Assembly: GCA_001310715.1 (NCBI GenBank)
Contig: BAXV01000001.1
Span: forward strand, 124,001-188,000
Length of the DNA stretch: 64,000 nucleotides
Direction of reading: 5' to 3'
Source of the DNA: Pseudovibrio sp. JCM 19062
Lineage (GTDB): Bacteria; Pseudomonadota; Alphaproteobacteria; Rhizobiales; Stappiaceae
Numbering within the stretch: the stretch's first letter is position 1; every line of letters begins with the position of its first letter. The notes beneath the pieces are model-generated. The model made no database searches and was not told the DNA's origin. It was given only the letters and a program-made list of their open reading frames with translations. Positions 9,643-18,889 of the stretch are shown here, piece after piece. The position numbers and the translations under genes are program-made.

Positions 9643-10516
9643 TTACTTTTGCTCAGCTGTGATTTGGTCAAGCTCAGTGTAGAGGCAATCAATAAACGCA
9701 CGAATATGAGGCTGTTTGAGTGCCTGCGGACGGGTAACTACATAAACATCCGTCTTTGGCAGTTTCAATTGAGGGAACAATTCAACCAGTCCCTGGGCGA
9801 CTGCTCTTGGTAAAATGGCGGCACCCAAATTTTCATGCACTGTATTTAGCTGCGCGGTTAGCGATGAAACCCGCACCCGCGATTTGACAAACCCAGCGGC
9901 GCGCGCTGCTCTCATGTGGGGTTCATTTGCCAATGGCTGAAGAAACCCGATGCATTCTATATCTTGAGGGCGCATTTTCTCAGACAATGTTGCAGCATAC
10001 GTCGCCGTGGCAAACATTCCATACTCAACTTCAACCAGTTTTTTTATAGATCAAAGACGGCTCACCCAGATTAGCGAAACGCACAGCCACATCGACTTCG
10101 CCACGCGCCACTTTGCGATAAGTATCTTCGACTGAGTATTCAATGGAAACACCTTTATGTACGCTGGTGAATGCACCAATTGCCTTCGCCAAGACCGGCA
10201 CAAAGCCATCTCCTGATGTCAATTTTATCGTTCCAGATAATTCGCCAGAAGGCGTACGGTTGGCGATATATTCGCGTTCCAGATCTGTAGACATCGATTG
10301 CGCCAGATCCGTTATTCGCCTTCCTAAATCAGTCAGCGTACAGCCGTCCACATTGCGTTCAAGCAAGGCAGCACCGAAGCGACTTTCAAAGTTTGTAAGA
10401 CGGCGGGACACCGTTGAGACAGCAAGGTCCAACTCTTGGGCCGCCTGTAGAAAACTGCCGCGCTTTGCCACTGTCAGTAACAATCGCAGATCATCCCAGT
10501 TAAGTGAGTTTTCCAA
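9643..10516 (-). CDS. LysR-family transcriptional regulator, one apparent frameshift
   Basis: The N-terminal winged helix-turn-helix is clear: WDDLRLLLTVAKRGSFLQAAQELDLAVSTVSRRL. The effector domain follows, with GFVPVLAKAI and YRKVARGEVDVAVRFA. The frame breaks in a run of seven T at 10039-10045; six would restore IYKKLVEVEYGMFATATYA and the remaining 125 residues. The start is TTG at 10516. It is divergent from the alcohol dehydrogenase gene, 134 bases away, so it probably regulates that gene and itself, as is common for LysR proteins. The inducer is unknown. Confidence 0.88.
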
Positions 10517-10650
10517 GTTAGTTGCTTTCTATTTATGCAAATCTATTTTGCCTTAATGCATCTTCTACGCAAAGCCAATTTGTATATTTTCATTGCAGAA
10601 CCAATGCACGGCATGGGCGGTGCATTCAGCAACGAAGAAGGAAATTTCAC
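10517..10650. promoter_or_regulatory. LysR/dehydrogenase divergent promoter region
   Basis: Short divergent region, AT-rich. LysR proteins bind T-N11-A sites; several can be fitted here, so no single operator is called. The dehydrogenase Shine-Dalgarno (GAAGGA) is at about 10639-10644. Confidence 0.35.
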
Positions 10651-11690
10651 ATGAATATTGTTGTAAACCAGCAAGATAGCTTTCGCGCGGCCGTTTTGAA
10701 TGGCAGCAAAATCAGCTTTGCGGAAAAAAACCGGTGGTGCGCTTGCTGCCACTGAGGTCAGAGTAAACTTTAAAGCCGCCAGCCTGAATGCTCGTGATCT
10801 GATGATACTCGATGGTCAGTTTGGCCCAATGCCTCTGATCTTATTCCACTTTCTGATGCGGCCGGGGAAGTTGTCGCTGTTGGCGATGATGTAACGCGCT
10901 GGAACGTCGGTGACCGCGTTATGCCAATTTTTATCAGGAATGGATTGATGGACGGCTAAAATCTGGAGACTTTGAGTCTGCGCTGGGGTTTGCAAAGTAT
11001 AATGGTGTCCTTGCCGAATTTGGGAAGTTCGATCAAAACACACTCGTATCAATTCCTGATCATTTGGACTGGGTCGAAGCCGCTACCCTTCCCTGTGCTG
11101 CGGTGACTGCATGGCATGCGTTATTTGAACAACATCGGACTTTTACAAGTAACGATACGGTCCTTATTCAGGGAACGGGAGGCGTCGCCCTCTTTGCCCT
11201 CCAATTTGCCAAAGCAGCAGGTGCAAAAGTCATCATGCTCAGTTCTTCGGACGATAAATTAGCCATTGTGAAGGAAATGGGAGCGGATATTACCATCAAC
11301 TACAAACTGCACCCCCAATGGGACATTGAAGTCCTGCGTGCGACCAGCAATGCTGGCGTTGATATCATATTGGAACTGGGTGGGAAGGAGACACTCGAAA
11401 GGTCTATTCGCAGCCTTGCGCCACATGGCGTTATCGCACAAGTCGGCATCTTGACCGGAACTGACTTGCAACCAGACAATCTCGTAAACCTAATCCTCAA
11501 TAATGGGAGTGTTTCTGGGGTTCTCGTCGGTTCCCGCGAACATTTTGAGAATATGACCGCATTTGTATCGAAGCACAAAATTAAGCCTGTAGTTGATTCT
11601 ACTTTTGCGTTCGAAAACGTAGAGAACGCAGTTGCACACCTACGTGGAGCTCAACACATGGGCAAAATCGCAATTAAAATCTCCGATTAA
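10651..11690 (+). CDS. Zinc-type/MDR alcohol dehydrogenase (quinone oxidoreductase family), three apparent frameshifts
   Basis: An NAD(P)-dependent MDR oxidoreductase. The corrected protein reads TEVRVNFKAASLNARDLMIL (N-terminal GroES-like domain), SDAAGEVVAVGDDVTRWNVGDRVMP, DWVEAATLPCAAVTAWHAL, and the Rossmann segment VLIQGTGGVALFALQFAKAAGAKV. The long body from 11064 is intact. Errors: one extra A in the run at 10724-10730, one base missing near 10837, and one near 10935. No clear catalytic-zinc Cys/His set is visible, so it may be of the zinc-lacking type. Start ATG 10651 follows GAAGGA. A partner of the divergent LysR gene. Confidence 0.85.
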
Positions 11691-11700
11691 TTGATGCTAT

Positions 11701-11725
11701 GCCCTTGCACGCTAAGTGCAAGGGC
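11701..11725 (+). terminator. Hairpin after the dehydrogenase gene
   Basis: Perfect 10-bp stem GCCCTTGCAC / GTGCAAGGGC with loop GCTAA, starting 10 bases after the dehydrogenase stop. No good T-run follows (CGCTTGTTCC), so it may be a weak terminator or a processing/stability hairpin. Confidence 0.55.
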
Positions 11726-11726
11726 G

Positions 11727-12133
11727 CTTGTTCCGTCATAATTGCCGCATTTAGCCTAGCGAAGAAGACATCTACTTCGTAAAGGCAGCTTTGCAAGTTT
11801 CGCAGTCAATCAATGCGGTTTGCGTTTGGGGCTACCCTTCTTCTATGAAGACCAACAAAGCCATCATCACCACTTTGGGTATGAAACTTTATTCCTCACA
11901 ATCCGTTTAAAGCAGCAAAGTGGTGTATTTTCTCACATCGCTTAATCAAATTTTGTCTAACCAGAAGCCGATTTTGTTTGAGAAAATGCTTAGGGTGCTC
12001 TTTAAGAGGTCGCCGGAAACGGACCCATATGGGAAACCCGATTTTTGGGCTAAGATACGCTGAAAACAATGAATGAGAGCGCTGCACATGGCTGCAAAGG
12101 CTTGCGATGAGCGCTGAATGACTGGAGTCCATT
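11727..12133. other. Intergenic region before the MoeB-like gene
   Basis: About 400 bases without a credible gene. A short hairpin CGAAG-N10-CTTCG is present near 11759-11778. A 21-codon ATG reading frame from about 11847 (MKTNKAIITTLGMKLYSSQSV) has no good Shine-Dalgarno and is not called. The Shine-Dalgarno GGAG of the next gene is at 12124-12127. Confidence 0.4.
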
Positions 12134-12951
12134 TTGCTTTCCCTTACAGCTTCTGAACTGGAACGTTACGCCCGTCACATCGTCCTGCGGGATGTGGGCG
12201 GTCCGGGCCAACAAAAACTCAAAGCCGCGCGTGTTCTGGTGATCGGAGCAGGGGGGCTTGGTGCTCCAGTGCTGCAATATCTGGCAGCAGCTGGTGTGGG
12301 TACAATCGGAATTGTTGATGATGATGTTGTGTCGCTGTCCAATCTGCAGCGCCAGATCATTCATGATACCGAAAAGCTTGGCGAGCCAAAGGTTGCCAGT
12401 GCTGCTGAGGCCATTGCGCGCCTGAACCGAATGTGCGCGTAGTTCCCCACCCGACCCGTATTAACGGGCAGAACGCCATGGCGCTGATCAACGATTACCA
12501 CATCGTGGTTGATGGCTCTGACAACTTCGCAACGCGCTATCTTGTTTCAGATGCCTGTTTTTATGCCGGACGACCGCTGATAACGGCGGCTGTGGGCCAG
12601 TTTGATGGGTCCGTTACGGTTCTGAAACCATTTGAGCGCGACGAAGAAGGGAACTACATCAACCCAACGTATCGCTGCCTGTTCCCCAAGCGTCCTGAGG
12701 CCGGCTCTATCCCGACCTGTACAGAGGCCGGTGTTCTGGGCGCTTTGACCGGATTGTTGGGTACGTTACAGGCGCTTGAAGTCATTAAGGAAATTGTTGG
12801 GTTTGGTGAAGGTCTGGTTGGGCGCTTGCTGCTGGCCGATACGCTGAGCATGCATTTTGAAACCATCAAATATAAGCGCTCACCAAAGAATCCGCTGAAC
12901 GGTGATACTCCGAATACATGGAGTGAAATGCTGGAGGCCGAGCACGGCTGA
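12134..12951 (+). CDS. moeB: MoeB/ThiF-family E1-like adenylyltransferase, one apparent frameshift
   Basis: Activates the C-terminus of a ubiquitin-like sulfur carrier (MoaD or ThiS) by adenylation. Motifs: RYARHIVLRDVGGPGQQKL, the nucleotide loop VIGAGGLGAPV, DDDVVSLSNLQRQ, VVDGSDNFATRYL, PTYRCLFP and the active-site region IPTCTEAGVLG. One C is missing near 12430, so RLNPNVRV is broken. TTG at 12134 sits 6 bases after GGAG. It has no rhodanese domain. A clear C-terminal CxxC pair is not visible, so assignment within MoeB/ThiF is tentative. No molybdopterin or thiamine gene is adjacent. Confidence 0.85.
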
Positions 12952-12970
12952 TCCAGCTTCCTGAGAATGC

Positions 12971-13002
12971 TCTCCGCCACGGGGTTTAGGTCGTGACGGA
13001 GA
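12971..13002. terminator. Bidirectional hairpin between convergent genes
   Basis: TCTCCG-c-CACG / CGTG-a-CGGAGA, a 10-bp stem with a single C/A mismatch and a 10-base loop. It lies between the stops of the MoeB-like gene (12951) and the aquaporin gene (13028), so it may end transcription from both sides. Confidence 0.5.
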
Positions 13003-13027
13003 CGAAATGATAGTGTTGTTATAGCGG

Positions 13028-13732
13028 TTAGTCGGTCTCTTCATGGCCACATGTGCCGATAACCCAACAGATACCGGCCCCAATCAGAGCCCCGACAATC
13101 GGGGCAAACCAGAACATCCAAAGCTGTTCAAGCGCCCAACCACCGTTGAAAATAGCGGTTGCAGTGGAACGGGCGGGGTTCAAGGATGCACCGGAAATCG
13201 GGATTGCGATGATGTGCATACAGGTCAGCATCAAGCCGATTGCAAGTGGGGCAAGGGCTGCGGGTGCCTTTTTGGACGTGGCACCGATGATCACAATCAG
13301 GAACATGGCGGTGACGGTGATTTCTGCAATGGCAACTGCAAGTTCAGAAAAGCCACCATTGGAGTGTTCGCCAAAGCCATTGGATGCAAAGCCGGGAGGA
13401 TCACCCGGGCCATGTGCAAGGATAACCCAGAAGACGCCCGCTGCTGCTGCACCACCAATGACCTGCGCAATAATATATGGGATCACATCCAACGTCGGAA
13501 ACCGCTTTGCCGCCCAAAGGCCGATGGTTACCGCTGGATTGAAATGAGCGCCCGAGACATTGGCAAAAGCATAGGCCATACACGCAACTGAAAGGCCTAC
13601 AGCGAGCGCCACGCCCAGTAGGCCTGATCCGCCATACCATTCAACCGGGGCGAAGGACACCATTGCCCCGCCGCACACTGCAGAGACCAACGCGAAGGTG
13701 CCTACAAATTCTGCGCCAAGTTTCCTCAACAT
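13028..13732 (-). CDS. aqpZ: Aquaporin Z
   Basis: A water channel of the MIP family in the inner membrane, about 234 residues with six membrane segments. Both NPA boxes are present: GAHFNPAVT after helix 2 and GASLNPARST after helix 5, with the conserved Arg following the second. The region before the second box (MHIIAIPISGASLNPAR) and the first selectivity helix fit AqpZ rather than GlpF. ATG at 13732 is chosen because GAGGAGAAG is 5-7 bases upstream. A longer in-frame reading (to 13786) adds a non-hydrophobic tail and is not supported. Intact. Confidence 0.93.
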   Translation of the reverse strand: MLRKLGAEFVGTFALVSAVCGGAMVSFAPVEWYGGSGLLGVALAVGLSVACMAYAFANVSGAHFNPAVTIGLWAAKRFPTLDVIPYIIAQVIGGAAAAGVFWVILAHGPGDPPGFASNGFGEHSNGGFSELAVAIAEITVTAMFLIVIIGATSKKAPAALAPLAIGLMLTCMHIIAIPISGASLNPARSTATAIFNGGWALEQLWMFWFAPIVGALIGAGICWVIGTCGHEETD

Positions 13733-13869
13733 CGCACTTCTCCTCATATTGATGTGAGGGAGGTAGCATGAGGAGATTTCCAACACGCAATGATGGTCCT
13801 TTACAATCTAACAATTGCTTTAAGGATGCAGGGCCGGTTTTAAGAGAACGCCGGTTTGGATTAGGCGGC

Positions 13870-13955
13870 TCTGTTCCCGCAGCTGAGCGGGCTTTTGCGC
13901 GGTCCGTGCGCTCTTATGCTGCGCGCTCCTTTTCCAGCGCGTTAGGACCGCCGGA
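13870..13955. ncRNA. Candidate structured RNA in aqpZ-M2 peptidase spacer
   Basis: The 527-base spacer between aqpZ and the M2 peptidase gene is GC-rich in the middle and rich in self-complementarity. Seen directly: CCCGC/GCGGG (13876-13880 with 13887-13891), GCGGTCC/GGACCGC (13899-13905 with 13945-13951), and inside the latter CGCGCT/AGCGCG (13922-13927 with 13936-13941). Nested perfect stems suggest a folded RNA of unknown strand and family. It does not match SRP RNA, 6S, tmRNA or RNase P in any motif I could check. Reading it as a 97-codon ORF gives an Arg/Ser-rich sequence without family features. Confidence 0.25.
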
Positions 13956-14259
13956 GGTGGTGGGACGTATCTGCGACTCACTAAGGAGCTGTTCCTGCGC
14001 GAGTCCTGCGGGTTTTGGCTTAAAAGTTAGGCAGTTTCAGGAGTTGGAGCAGGGCAACTGAAATGGTTCATCATTGAAAATTTGCCTTAATTGTGTGTGC
14101 AATATTTTTGCTGTTTTGCCGCTGAAATAGGAGATAAACGGCGGAAAATTGCACTAGACTTACAAGATAAAACCCTTAACGTAACGTCATAAATGACATT
14201 TTATGCATAAGAGATGCATCTGGTATTTCGTTTAATACGCTATTGTTGGGGAGGTTTTC

Positions 14260-16067
14260 GTGAAGCGGTTGTTATCTGTGTTGCCTGCACTTTCGCTTGC
14301 TTTGATTCCGCTAAGTTCAGCACAGGCTGAAGCGGAAAAGAAAGTCACGGTTGAGGACGCGAGGCTGTTTATTGAGAGCTCGGAAGAGACCCTTGCGGAG
14401 ATCTGGGAGGAGGCCAGTCGTGTTGCGTGGGTGAATGCCAACTTCATCACCTACGACACCAACTGGCTCAACGCGCTGATGTCCGAGCGGACCACGAAAC
14501 TCTCCGTTTCCCTCGCCAACCAGACAAAGCAGTTTGACGGGCTTGAACTGCCAACGGATCTGGCGCGCAAGATGAAGCTTTTGAAGCTGGGCCTGACGCT
14601 ACCTGCCCTGAAAACGAGCCTGACAAAATCAAAAAAACTAGCCCAACTCAACACCGAGATGGAAACCATCTATGGCACGGGCAAGATTGAGATTGATGGC
14701 GAGCTGCTATCGCTTTCCAAGCTCAGCCGTATCATGGCGACCAGCCGCGATTATGAAAAGCTGCTGGAGGTTTGGGAAGGCTGGCGCACCGTTTCTCCGC
14801 CGATGAAAGACATGTATGCGGAGATGGTGGCGATCGCCAATCAGGTTCCAGCGAGCTTGGCTTTAAAGACACCGGCTCCATGTGGCGCTCCAAATACGAT
14901 ATGGACCCGGATGACTTCCGTCAGGATGTGGACCGGCTGTGGGGTGAAGTGAAGCCGCTTTACGACGGTCTGCACTGTTATGTACGTGACAAGCTGGTGG
15001 ATCATTACGGAGCCGATAAGGTGCCTGCAGACGGGCCAATCCCTGCGCATTTGCTGGGCAATATGTGGGCGCAGTCCTGGGGCAACATCTATCCGCTGGT
15101 TGCTGCTGAAGGCAACGAGCAGGGTTATGACCTGACCAAGTTGCTGGAAGAGCAGAACTACACACCGTTGAAGATGGTGAAGACGGCAGAAGGGTTCTTT
15201 ACCTCGCTCGGCTTCGATCCACTGCCGGAGTCCTTCTACGAGCGCTCCCTGATCACCGAGCCGCGTGATCGTGATGTGCAGTGTCATGCGTCTGCGTGGA
15301 ACGTGGATGGCAAGGATGACTTGCGCATCAAGATGTGTACCGAGGTAACGGGAGAGGACTTCAACACCGTTCACCACGAGCTGGGGCACAACTTTTACCA
15401 GCGTGCTTATAATCAGCAGTCGCCTATGTATCAGGATGACCCGAACGACGGGTTCCACGAAGCGATTGGCGATATGGTGAGCCTTTCCATTACGCCTAAG
15501 TATCTGAAGCAGATCGGACTTCTGCCGCTGGACGCTTCAGAAGAGGTGAACACCAATATTCTGCTGGCGCAGGCGCTGGACAAGATTGCGTTCCTGCCGT
15601 TTGGTCTACTGGTGGACCAGTGGCGCTGGAAGGTGTTTAACGGCGAGCTGACGCCAGAGACCTATAACGAAGGCTGGTGGGAGCTTCGCGAGAAGTATCA
15701 AGGCGTTGCGGCACCAGTTGACCGTGCTGCGGATGCGTTTGATCCAGGTGCCAAGTACCACATTCCGAACAACGTGCCGTACACCCGCTATTTCTTGGCG
15801 CATATCTTCCAGTTCCAGTTCTACCGCGAAGCTTGCCGTATTGCTGGGTGGGAAGGACCGCTGGCCGCGTGTTCCATCTATGGCGACAAGGAAGTCGGCA
15901 AGAAATTCAATGCCATGCTTGAAACCGGTGCAGCCCTGCCATGGCAGGACAGTCTGGAAGCGTTTACCGGCAGCCGTGAGGCCGACGCGACAGCTATTCT
16001 GGAATACTTCGCGCCACTCATGGCTTATCTGGATGAGCAAAACGCCGGCAAATCCTGCGGCTGGTAG
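14260..16067 (+). CDS. Secreted M2-family peptidyl-dipeptidase (ACE-like), one apparent frameshift
   Basis: A zinc carboxydipeptidase of the angiotensin-converting-enzyme family, exported by a signal peptide (residues 1-23, ending SSAQAEAEKK). The zinc site is HHELGH followed about 25 residues later by GFHEAIGD, which supplies the third ligand Glu. Other family segments are SMWRSKYDMD, AHLLGNMWAQSW, PFGLLVDQWRW and YTRYFLAHIFQFQFY. Corrected length is about 602 residues, as usual for bacterial M2 enzymes. One G is missing near 14846 (CAGGTTCC to CAGGGTTCC), between AIANQ and GSSELGF. GTG at 14260 follows GGGGAGG. A terminator hairpin follows the stop. Confidence 0.93.
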
Positions 16068-16122
16068 ACCAGCAAGGCAACCTTGCCGACCTTAACGGCC
16101 TGCAAGCCCGCCGGATATTATC

Positions 16123-16154
16123 AAACCCCGTCCTTTGTGGCGGGGTTTGTTTTG
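16123..16154 (+). terminator. Rho-independent terminator after the M2 peptidase gene
   Basis: Stem AAACCCCG / CGGGGTTT with a 10-base loop, followed by GTTTTG. It lies 56 bases after the stop. Confidence 0.8.
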
Positions 16155-16261
16155 TGGGGTGTGGGGAGAGAAATTCTAGACTGATCAAAATATTCAAAGA
16201 TGGGAGTACCATTGAGGTTTCAGTCCGACTCACTTACAATAAGATCCCATAACAGGAACAG

Positions 16262-16292
16262 TTGACAATATCCCAAAATGGGAGCATATAGT
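16262..16292 (+). promoter_or_regulatory. higBA promoter with palindromic operator
   Basis: TTGACA at 16262-16267 is a perfect -35 box; CATATA (16285-16290) or TATAGT (16287-16292) is the likely -10. Between them is a perfect palindrome, TCCCA-AAA-TGGGA, at 16271-16283. Further TGGGA/TCCCA half-sites occur just upstream (near 16202 and 16246). Antitoxins of the HigA type repress their own operon through such palindromes, so autoregulation is likely. The -10 ends 8 bases before the HigB ATG, so the leader is very short. Confidence 0.65.
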
Positions 16293-16299
16293 ATTTAGC

Positions 16300-16594
16300 A
16301 TGCGCGTCATCGCAAAAAAAGAGACTCCGTGAGTACGGCGATCGCATGCCAGATGCGAAAGCCTCTTTAGATAGCTGGCATTACGAGGCAACTCACGCGA
16401 CATGGAAAAGCCCGTCAGATATCAAGGCAAAATACAGTCATGCCAGCATTCTGAAGAACGGAAGAGTCGTGTTCAACATTTCAGGAAACAAGCACAGGCT
16501 TGTGGTTTCGATAAATTACCAAGCTGGCATCATCTTCATTAAGTTTATCGGCACGCATAAAGAATACGACAAGATAAATGCAGAGGACGTCTGA
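16300..16594 (+). CDS. higB: HigB-type mRNA interferase toxin, one apparent frameshift
   Basis: A ribosome-dependent mRNA-cleaving toxin of the HigB_toxin (RelE-fold) family. Corrected start MRVIAKKRLREYGDRMPDAK, followed by WKSPSDIKAKYSHASILKNGRVVFNI and GNKHRLVVSINY, then IKFIGTHKEYDKINA, which is the HigB pattern. About 97 residues. The frame breaks in a run of seven A at 16314-16320; six A restore KKRLREYGDR. If the extra A is real, the toxin is inactive. The stop lies one base before the antitoxin ATG, so the two are one operon with the toxin first, as in other hig loci. Confidence 0.88.
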
Positions 16595-16595
16595 G

Positions 16596-17816
16596 ATGAC
16601 CTTTATTCGCCCAATCAGAACAGAAGCAGATTATGACACTGCTCTAGAGCGGATTGAAGTGCTCATGGACGAGGCTTCAAATGACGACCGCTCACAAGAC
16701 GAACTTGAGGTATTGTCCACGCTCATAGAAGCCTATGAAGCAAAACATTATCCTATTGACCTTCCTGACCCAATTGACGCAATAAAGTTCAGGATGGAGC
16801 AAGAGGGGCTTTCTCAGAAAGATTTAGAACCATTCATTGGCAGTCGCTCTAAAGTTTCAGAGGTTCTTTCCAGAAAGCGCTCTTTAACACTTGCGATGAT
16901 CCGAGCACTAAACAAACACCTCGGGATTCCTGCTGAGGTGTTAATCGGGAAAGAAAACTCCAAGCTTCCCGATAATATGTCTGATGTAGTTTGGGGAAAG
17001 TTTCCACTGTTACAGATGGCTAAGCTTGGCTGGGTATCTCAAACTGAGAACTTAAAAGATCAAGCTGAGGAGATCATGCGGGACCTCATTGAGCGTGCTT
17101 GTGGTGAACAAGCTATCCCAACTCCAATGTATCGGAAAAACAATAGTGTCCGTCGTAATGCCAAGATGGACCCATACGCATTACAAGCTTGGTGCCTCCA
17201 TGTTCTTGCCGAGGCCAGAAGCCAACCGCTGACTACAAGTTACGATCAGAAGACTATTACTCCCCAGTTTTTGCGGGAAGTCGCTCGACTCAGCCAGTTT
17301 GACGAAGGACCTAAGCTAGCCAAAGAGTTTCTGGAAAAACACGGCATCATACTTATCTACGCCGCACATCTCCCTAAGACGCATCTTGATGGGGCTGCAA
17401 TGCGCACCGTAGAGGGTGTTCCAGTAGTTGGCGTCACCATTCGCTATGATCGCATAGATAACTTCTGGTTCTGCTTATTACACGAGCTGGCCCACATTGG
17501 GTATCACCTGACAGACGATGACAATATGTTTATCGATGACCTCAGCTTGAATGAGAGCGATCATGATGAAAGCTGGGAAAAGGAAAGAGAAGCAGACCAA
17601 ATTGCTTTGAATGCATTGATCCCAGAAGACATTTGGCAAGAATATCAAATAGACCCGTCTACTAAGGTCTCCAAGGTTTTATCCATTGCAAAGCGAGCAG
17701 GAGTACATCCAGCGATCGTGGCTGGTCGCATTCGTAAAGAGAGCGGCAACTATCGTCAGCTCACAAAATTCGTAGGAAACGGTGAAGTACGGAGGTGCTT
17801 TGCTGACTACAATTAA
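16596..17816 (+). CDS. higA: HigA-type antitoxin fused to an ImmA/IrrE-like metallopeptidase
   Basis: A 406-residue protein. Residues about 55-110 are an XRE helix-turn-helix (RMEQEGLSQKDLEPFIGSRSKVSEVLSRKRSLTLAMIRALNKHL) that resembles the HigA antitoxin. The N-terminal 50 residues match the HigA-like leader (ADYDTALERIEVLMDE). The C-terminal half is an ImmA/IrrE-type domain (COG2856) with the zinc motif HELAHIG and a following acidic segment, EREADQIALNALIP, where the third ligand is expected. ATG at 16596 is chosen over 16578 because GAGG is upstream. The two-domain form is larger than a normal antitoxin and suggests regulation by proteolysis. Confidence 0.88.
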   Translation: MTFIRPIRTEADYDTALERIEVLMDEASNDDRSQDELEVLSTLIEAYEAKHYPIDLPDPIDAIKFRMEQEGLSQKDLEPFIGSRSKVSEVLSRKRSLTLAMIRALNKHLGIPAEVLIGKENSKLPDNMSDVVWGKFPLLQMAKLGWVSQTENLKDQAEEIMRDLIERACGEQAIPTPMYRKNNSVRRNAKMDPYALQAWCLHVLAEARSQPLTTSYDQKTITPQFLREVARLSQFDEGPKLAKEFLEKHGIILIYAAHLPKTHLDGAAMRTVEGVPVVGVTIRYDRIDNFWFCLLHELAHIGYHLTDDDNMFIDDLSLNESDHDESWEKEREADQIALNALIPEDIWQEYQIDPSTKVSKVLSIAKRAGVHPAIVAGRIRKESGNYRQLTKFVGNGEVRRCFADYN

Positions 17817-17822
17817 GTTTGC

Positions 17823-17844
17823 AGCGGGGTTTGCAGACCCCGCT
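17823..17844 (+). terminator. Hairpin after higBA
   Basis: AGCGGGGT / ACCCCGCT, perfect 8-bp stem with loop TTGCAG, starting 7 bases after the antitoxin stop. It is followed by TAAAAGG rather than a T-run, so termination efficiency is uncertain. Confidence 0.6.
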
Positions 17845-17959
17845 TAAAAGGCCAGGGTTGCAGCAAAGTGTGCCGCCACGTCTGACCTTTCTCTGATGAT
17901 TTTCTGAATAGCGCAAGATGTGTTGCATCAACTTAATCAAGCTGATGATTATATAGTTT

Positions 17960-18377
17960 TTAGGAAGACGCTTCTTTCTTTAGAAGCGCTTCGCGAAAGG
18001 CTTTTTCTTCGGCTTCTTTTGCGGCTATTTTTTTTGTTATGTTTGTTGGCGATTACGTGCATGGCAATGCCAAAGAGAAGGCAAATAATGCCAAATACAC
18101 TCGCATCTGAGAGCTCCGATGAGCCAGCAATTAAAAAGAAAACCAAGCACGATAGTGTAAACATCCAAGCGCTTACACGACGTGCTCCGAATGCACATGC
18201 ACTGCCCAGAAACATAATCAGGGCCGTAAATAAATAAAGCGCCCCAGCACCAGCCATCTCTTTTGCTTCGGCATTTCCTAATCCATCAGAAATAGAAGAA
18301 AGGCCAAATATCGCAAATCCTTGGAAGAATGCAACGAGGGATAGCAGTATTCCAAGTAAACCAAGTGCAATATTCAT
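17960..18377 (-). CDS. Small four-helix membrane protein, one apparent frameshift
   Basis: Unrecognised. ATG at 18377 (MNIALGLLGILLS) follows GGAG. There are four hydrophobic stretches (about residues 2-22, 40-60, 68-86 and 90-108). The tail differs between frames: with the run of eight T at 18028-18035 as written it becomes Arg/Ser-rich, while with seven it becomes NKKIAAKEAEEKAFREALLKKEASS and stops at 17960, a much more natural amphipathic helix. The gene follows the lipoprotein gene closely, so the two are probably one transcript. Function unknown. Confidence 0.65.
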
Positions 18378-18790
18378 TGAAGAACTCCTAGATTTTGCAT
18401 GCAAATATAATTTAAAAAAAGGCTTGGCCTAAAAAATCTACTTCCAGATGGGATTTGATCAAACGAACTTCTGTAAACTTGATATTCTGTGCATTCATCA
18501 TCCCCAATAATGTCTTTTTGGGTTCTTATGCATTCGGCCTGTACTCTCTGGCCGCTATTAAAGCGAAACCCAATATCTGCCAGCGGATCATCAATTTGAT
18601 ATTGGGCTTTGCCAAAGTGGTTGACATCTCCGATTATCAAAAGGTCATCGAGCTTCTCACCACCAGTGTAGAATTTAAATGATAGGCTTTGCCCATTTGG
18701 ATCAACCCCTTCGACTGGAGTTGGTATGCAACCTTGTAGGCCAAGCAGTGCAAATAAAAGAAATGATCTTATTAGTATCTTAGTATTCAT
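18374..18790 (-). CDS. Small lipoprotein, unknown function
   Basis: The N-terminus MNTKILIRSFLLFALLGLQGC is a type II signal peptide with lipobox LQGC, so a membrane-anchored lipoprotein is predicted. The rest (about 115 residues) has no recognised domain; it contains a Cys pair (AECIR and DDECTEY). ATG at 18790 follows GGGGAA. The written C-terminus overlaps the next gene by four bases, but a run of seven A at 18414-18420 lies near the end; six would stop the protein near 18412 and remove the overlap. Upstream is the 34-bp palindrome and polA. Confidence 0.6.
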   Translation of the reverse strand: MNTKILIRSFLLFALLGLQGCIPTPVEGVDPNGQSLSFKFYTGGEKLDDLLIIGDVNHFGKAQYQIDDPLADIGFRFNSGQRVQAECIRTQKDIIGDDECTEYQVYRSSFDQIPSGSRFFRPSLFLNYICMQNLGVLQ

Positions 18791-18832
18791 AATATTCCCC
18801 GCATTTAAACGGAGATATTATCTACTGAAGAA

Positions 18833-18866
18833 ACTCGCAATACAACTTATAAGTTGTATTGCGAGT
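18833..18866. repeat. 34-bp perfect inverted repeat downstream of polA
   Basis: A 17-bp arm (ACTCGCAATACAACTTA) is followed directly by its exact reverse complement, centred between 18849 and 18850. It lies 23 bases beyond the polA stop and 42 bases upstream of the lipoprotein ATG. As RNA on the minus strand it forms a long hairpin with a minimal loop, followed by TTTCTTC, so a polA terminator is the simplest reading. An operator is an alternative. Confidence 0.75.
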
Positions 18867-18889
18867 ATTTGGATAAAATAATATATGCG

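Noticed and set aside
10039..10045. Programmed frameshifting at A/T runs
   Set aside because: The same error occurs in unrelated genes, with deletions elsewhere; no slippery-site context, and most are in housekeeping genes.
14260..18790. Genomic island with att sites
   Set aside because: The stretch is accessory in content, but no tRNA, integrase or flanking direct repeats were seen.
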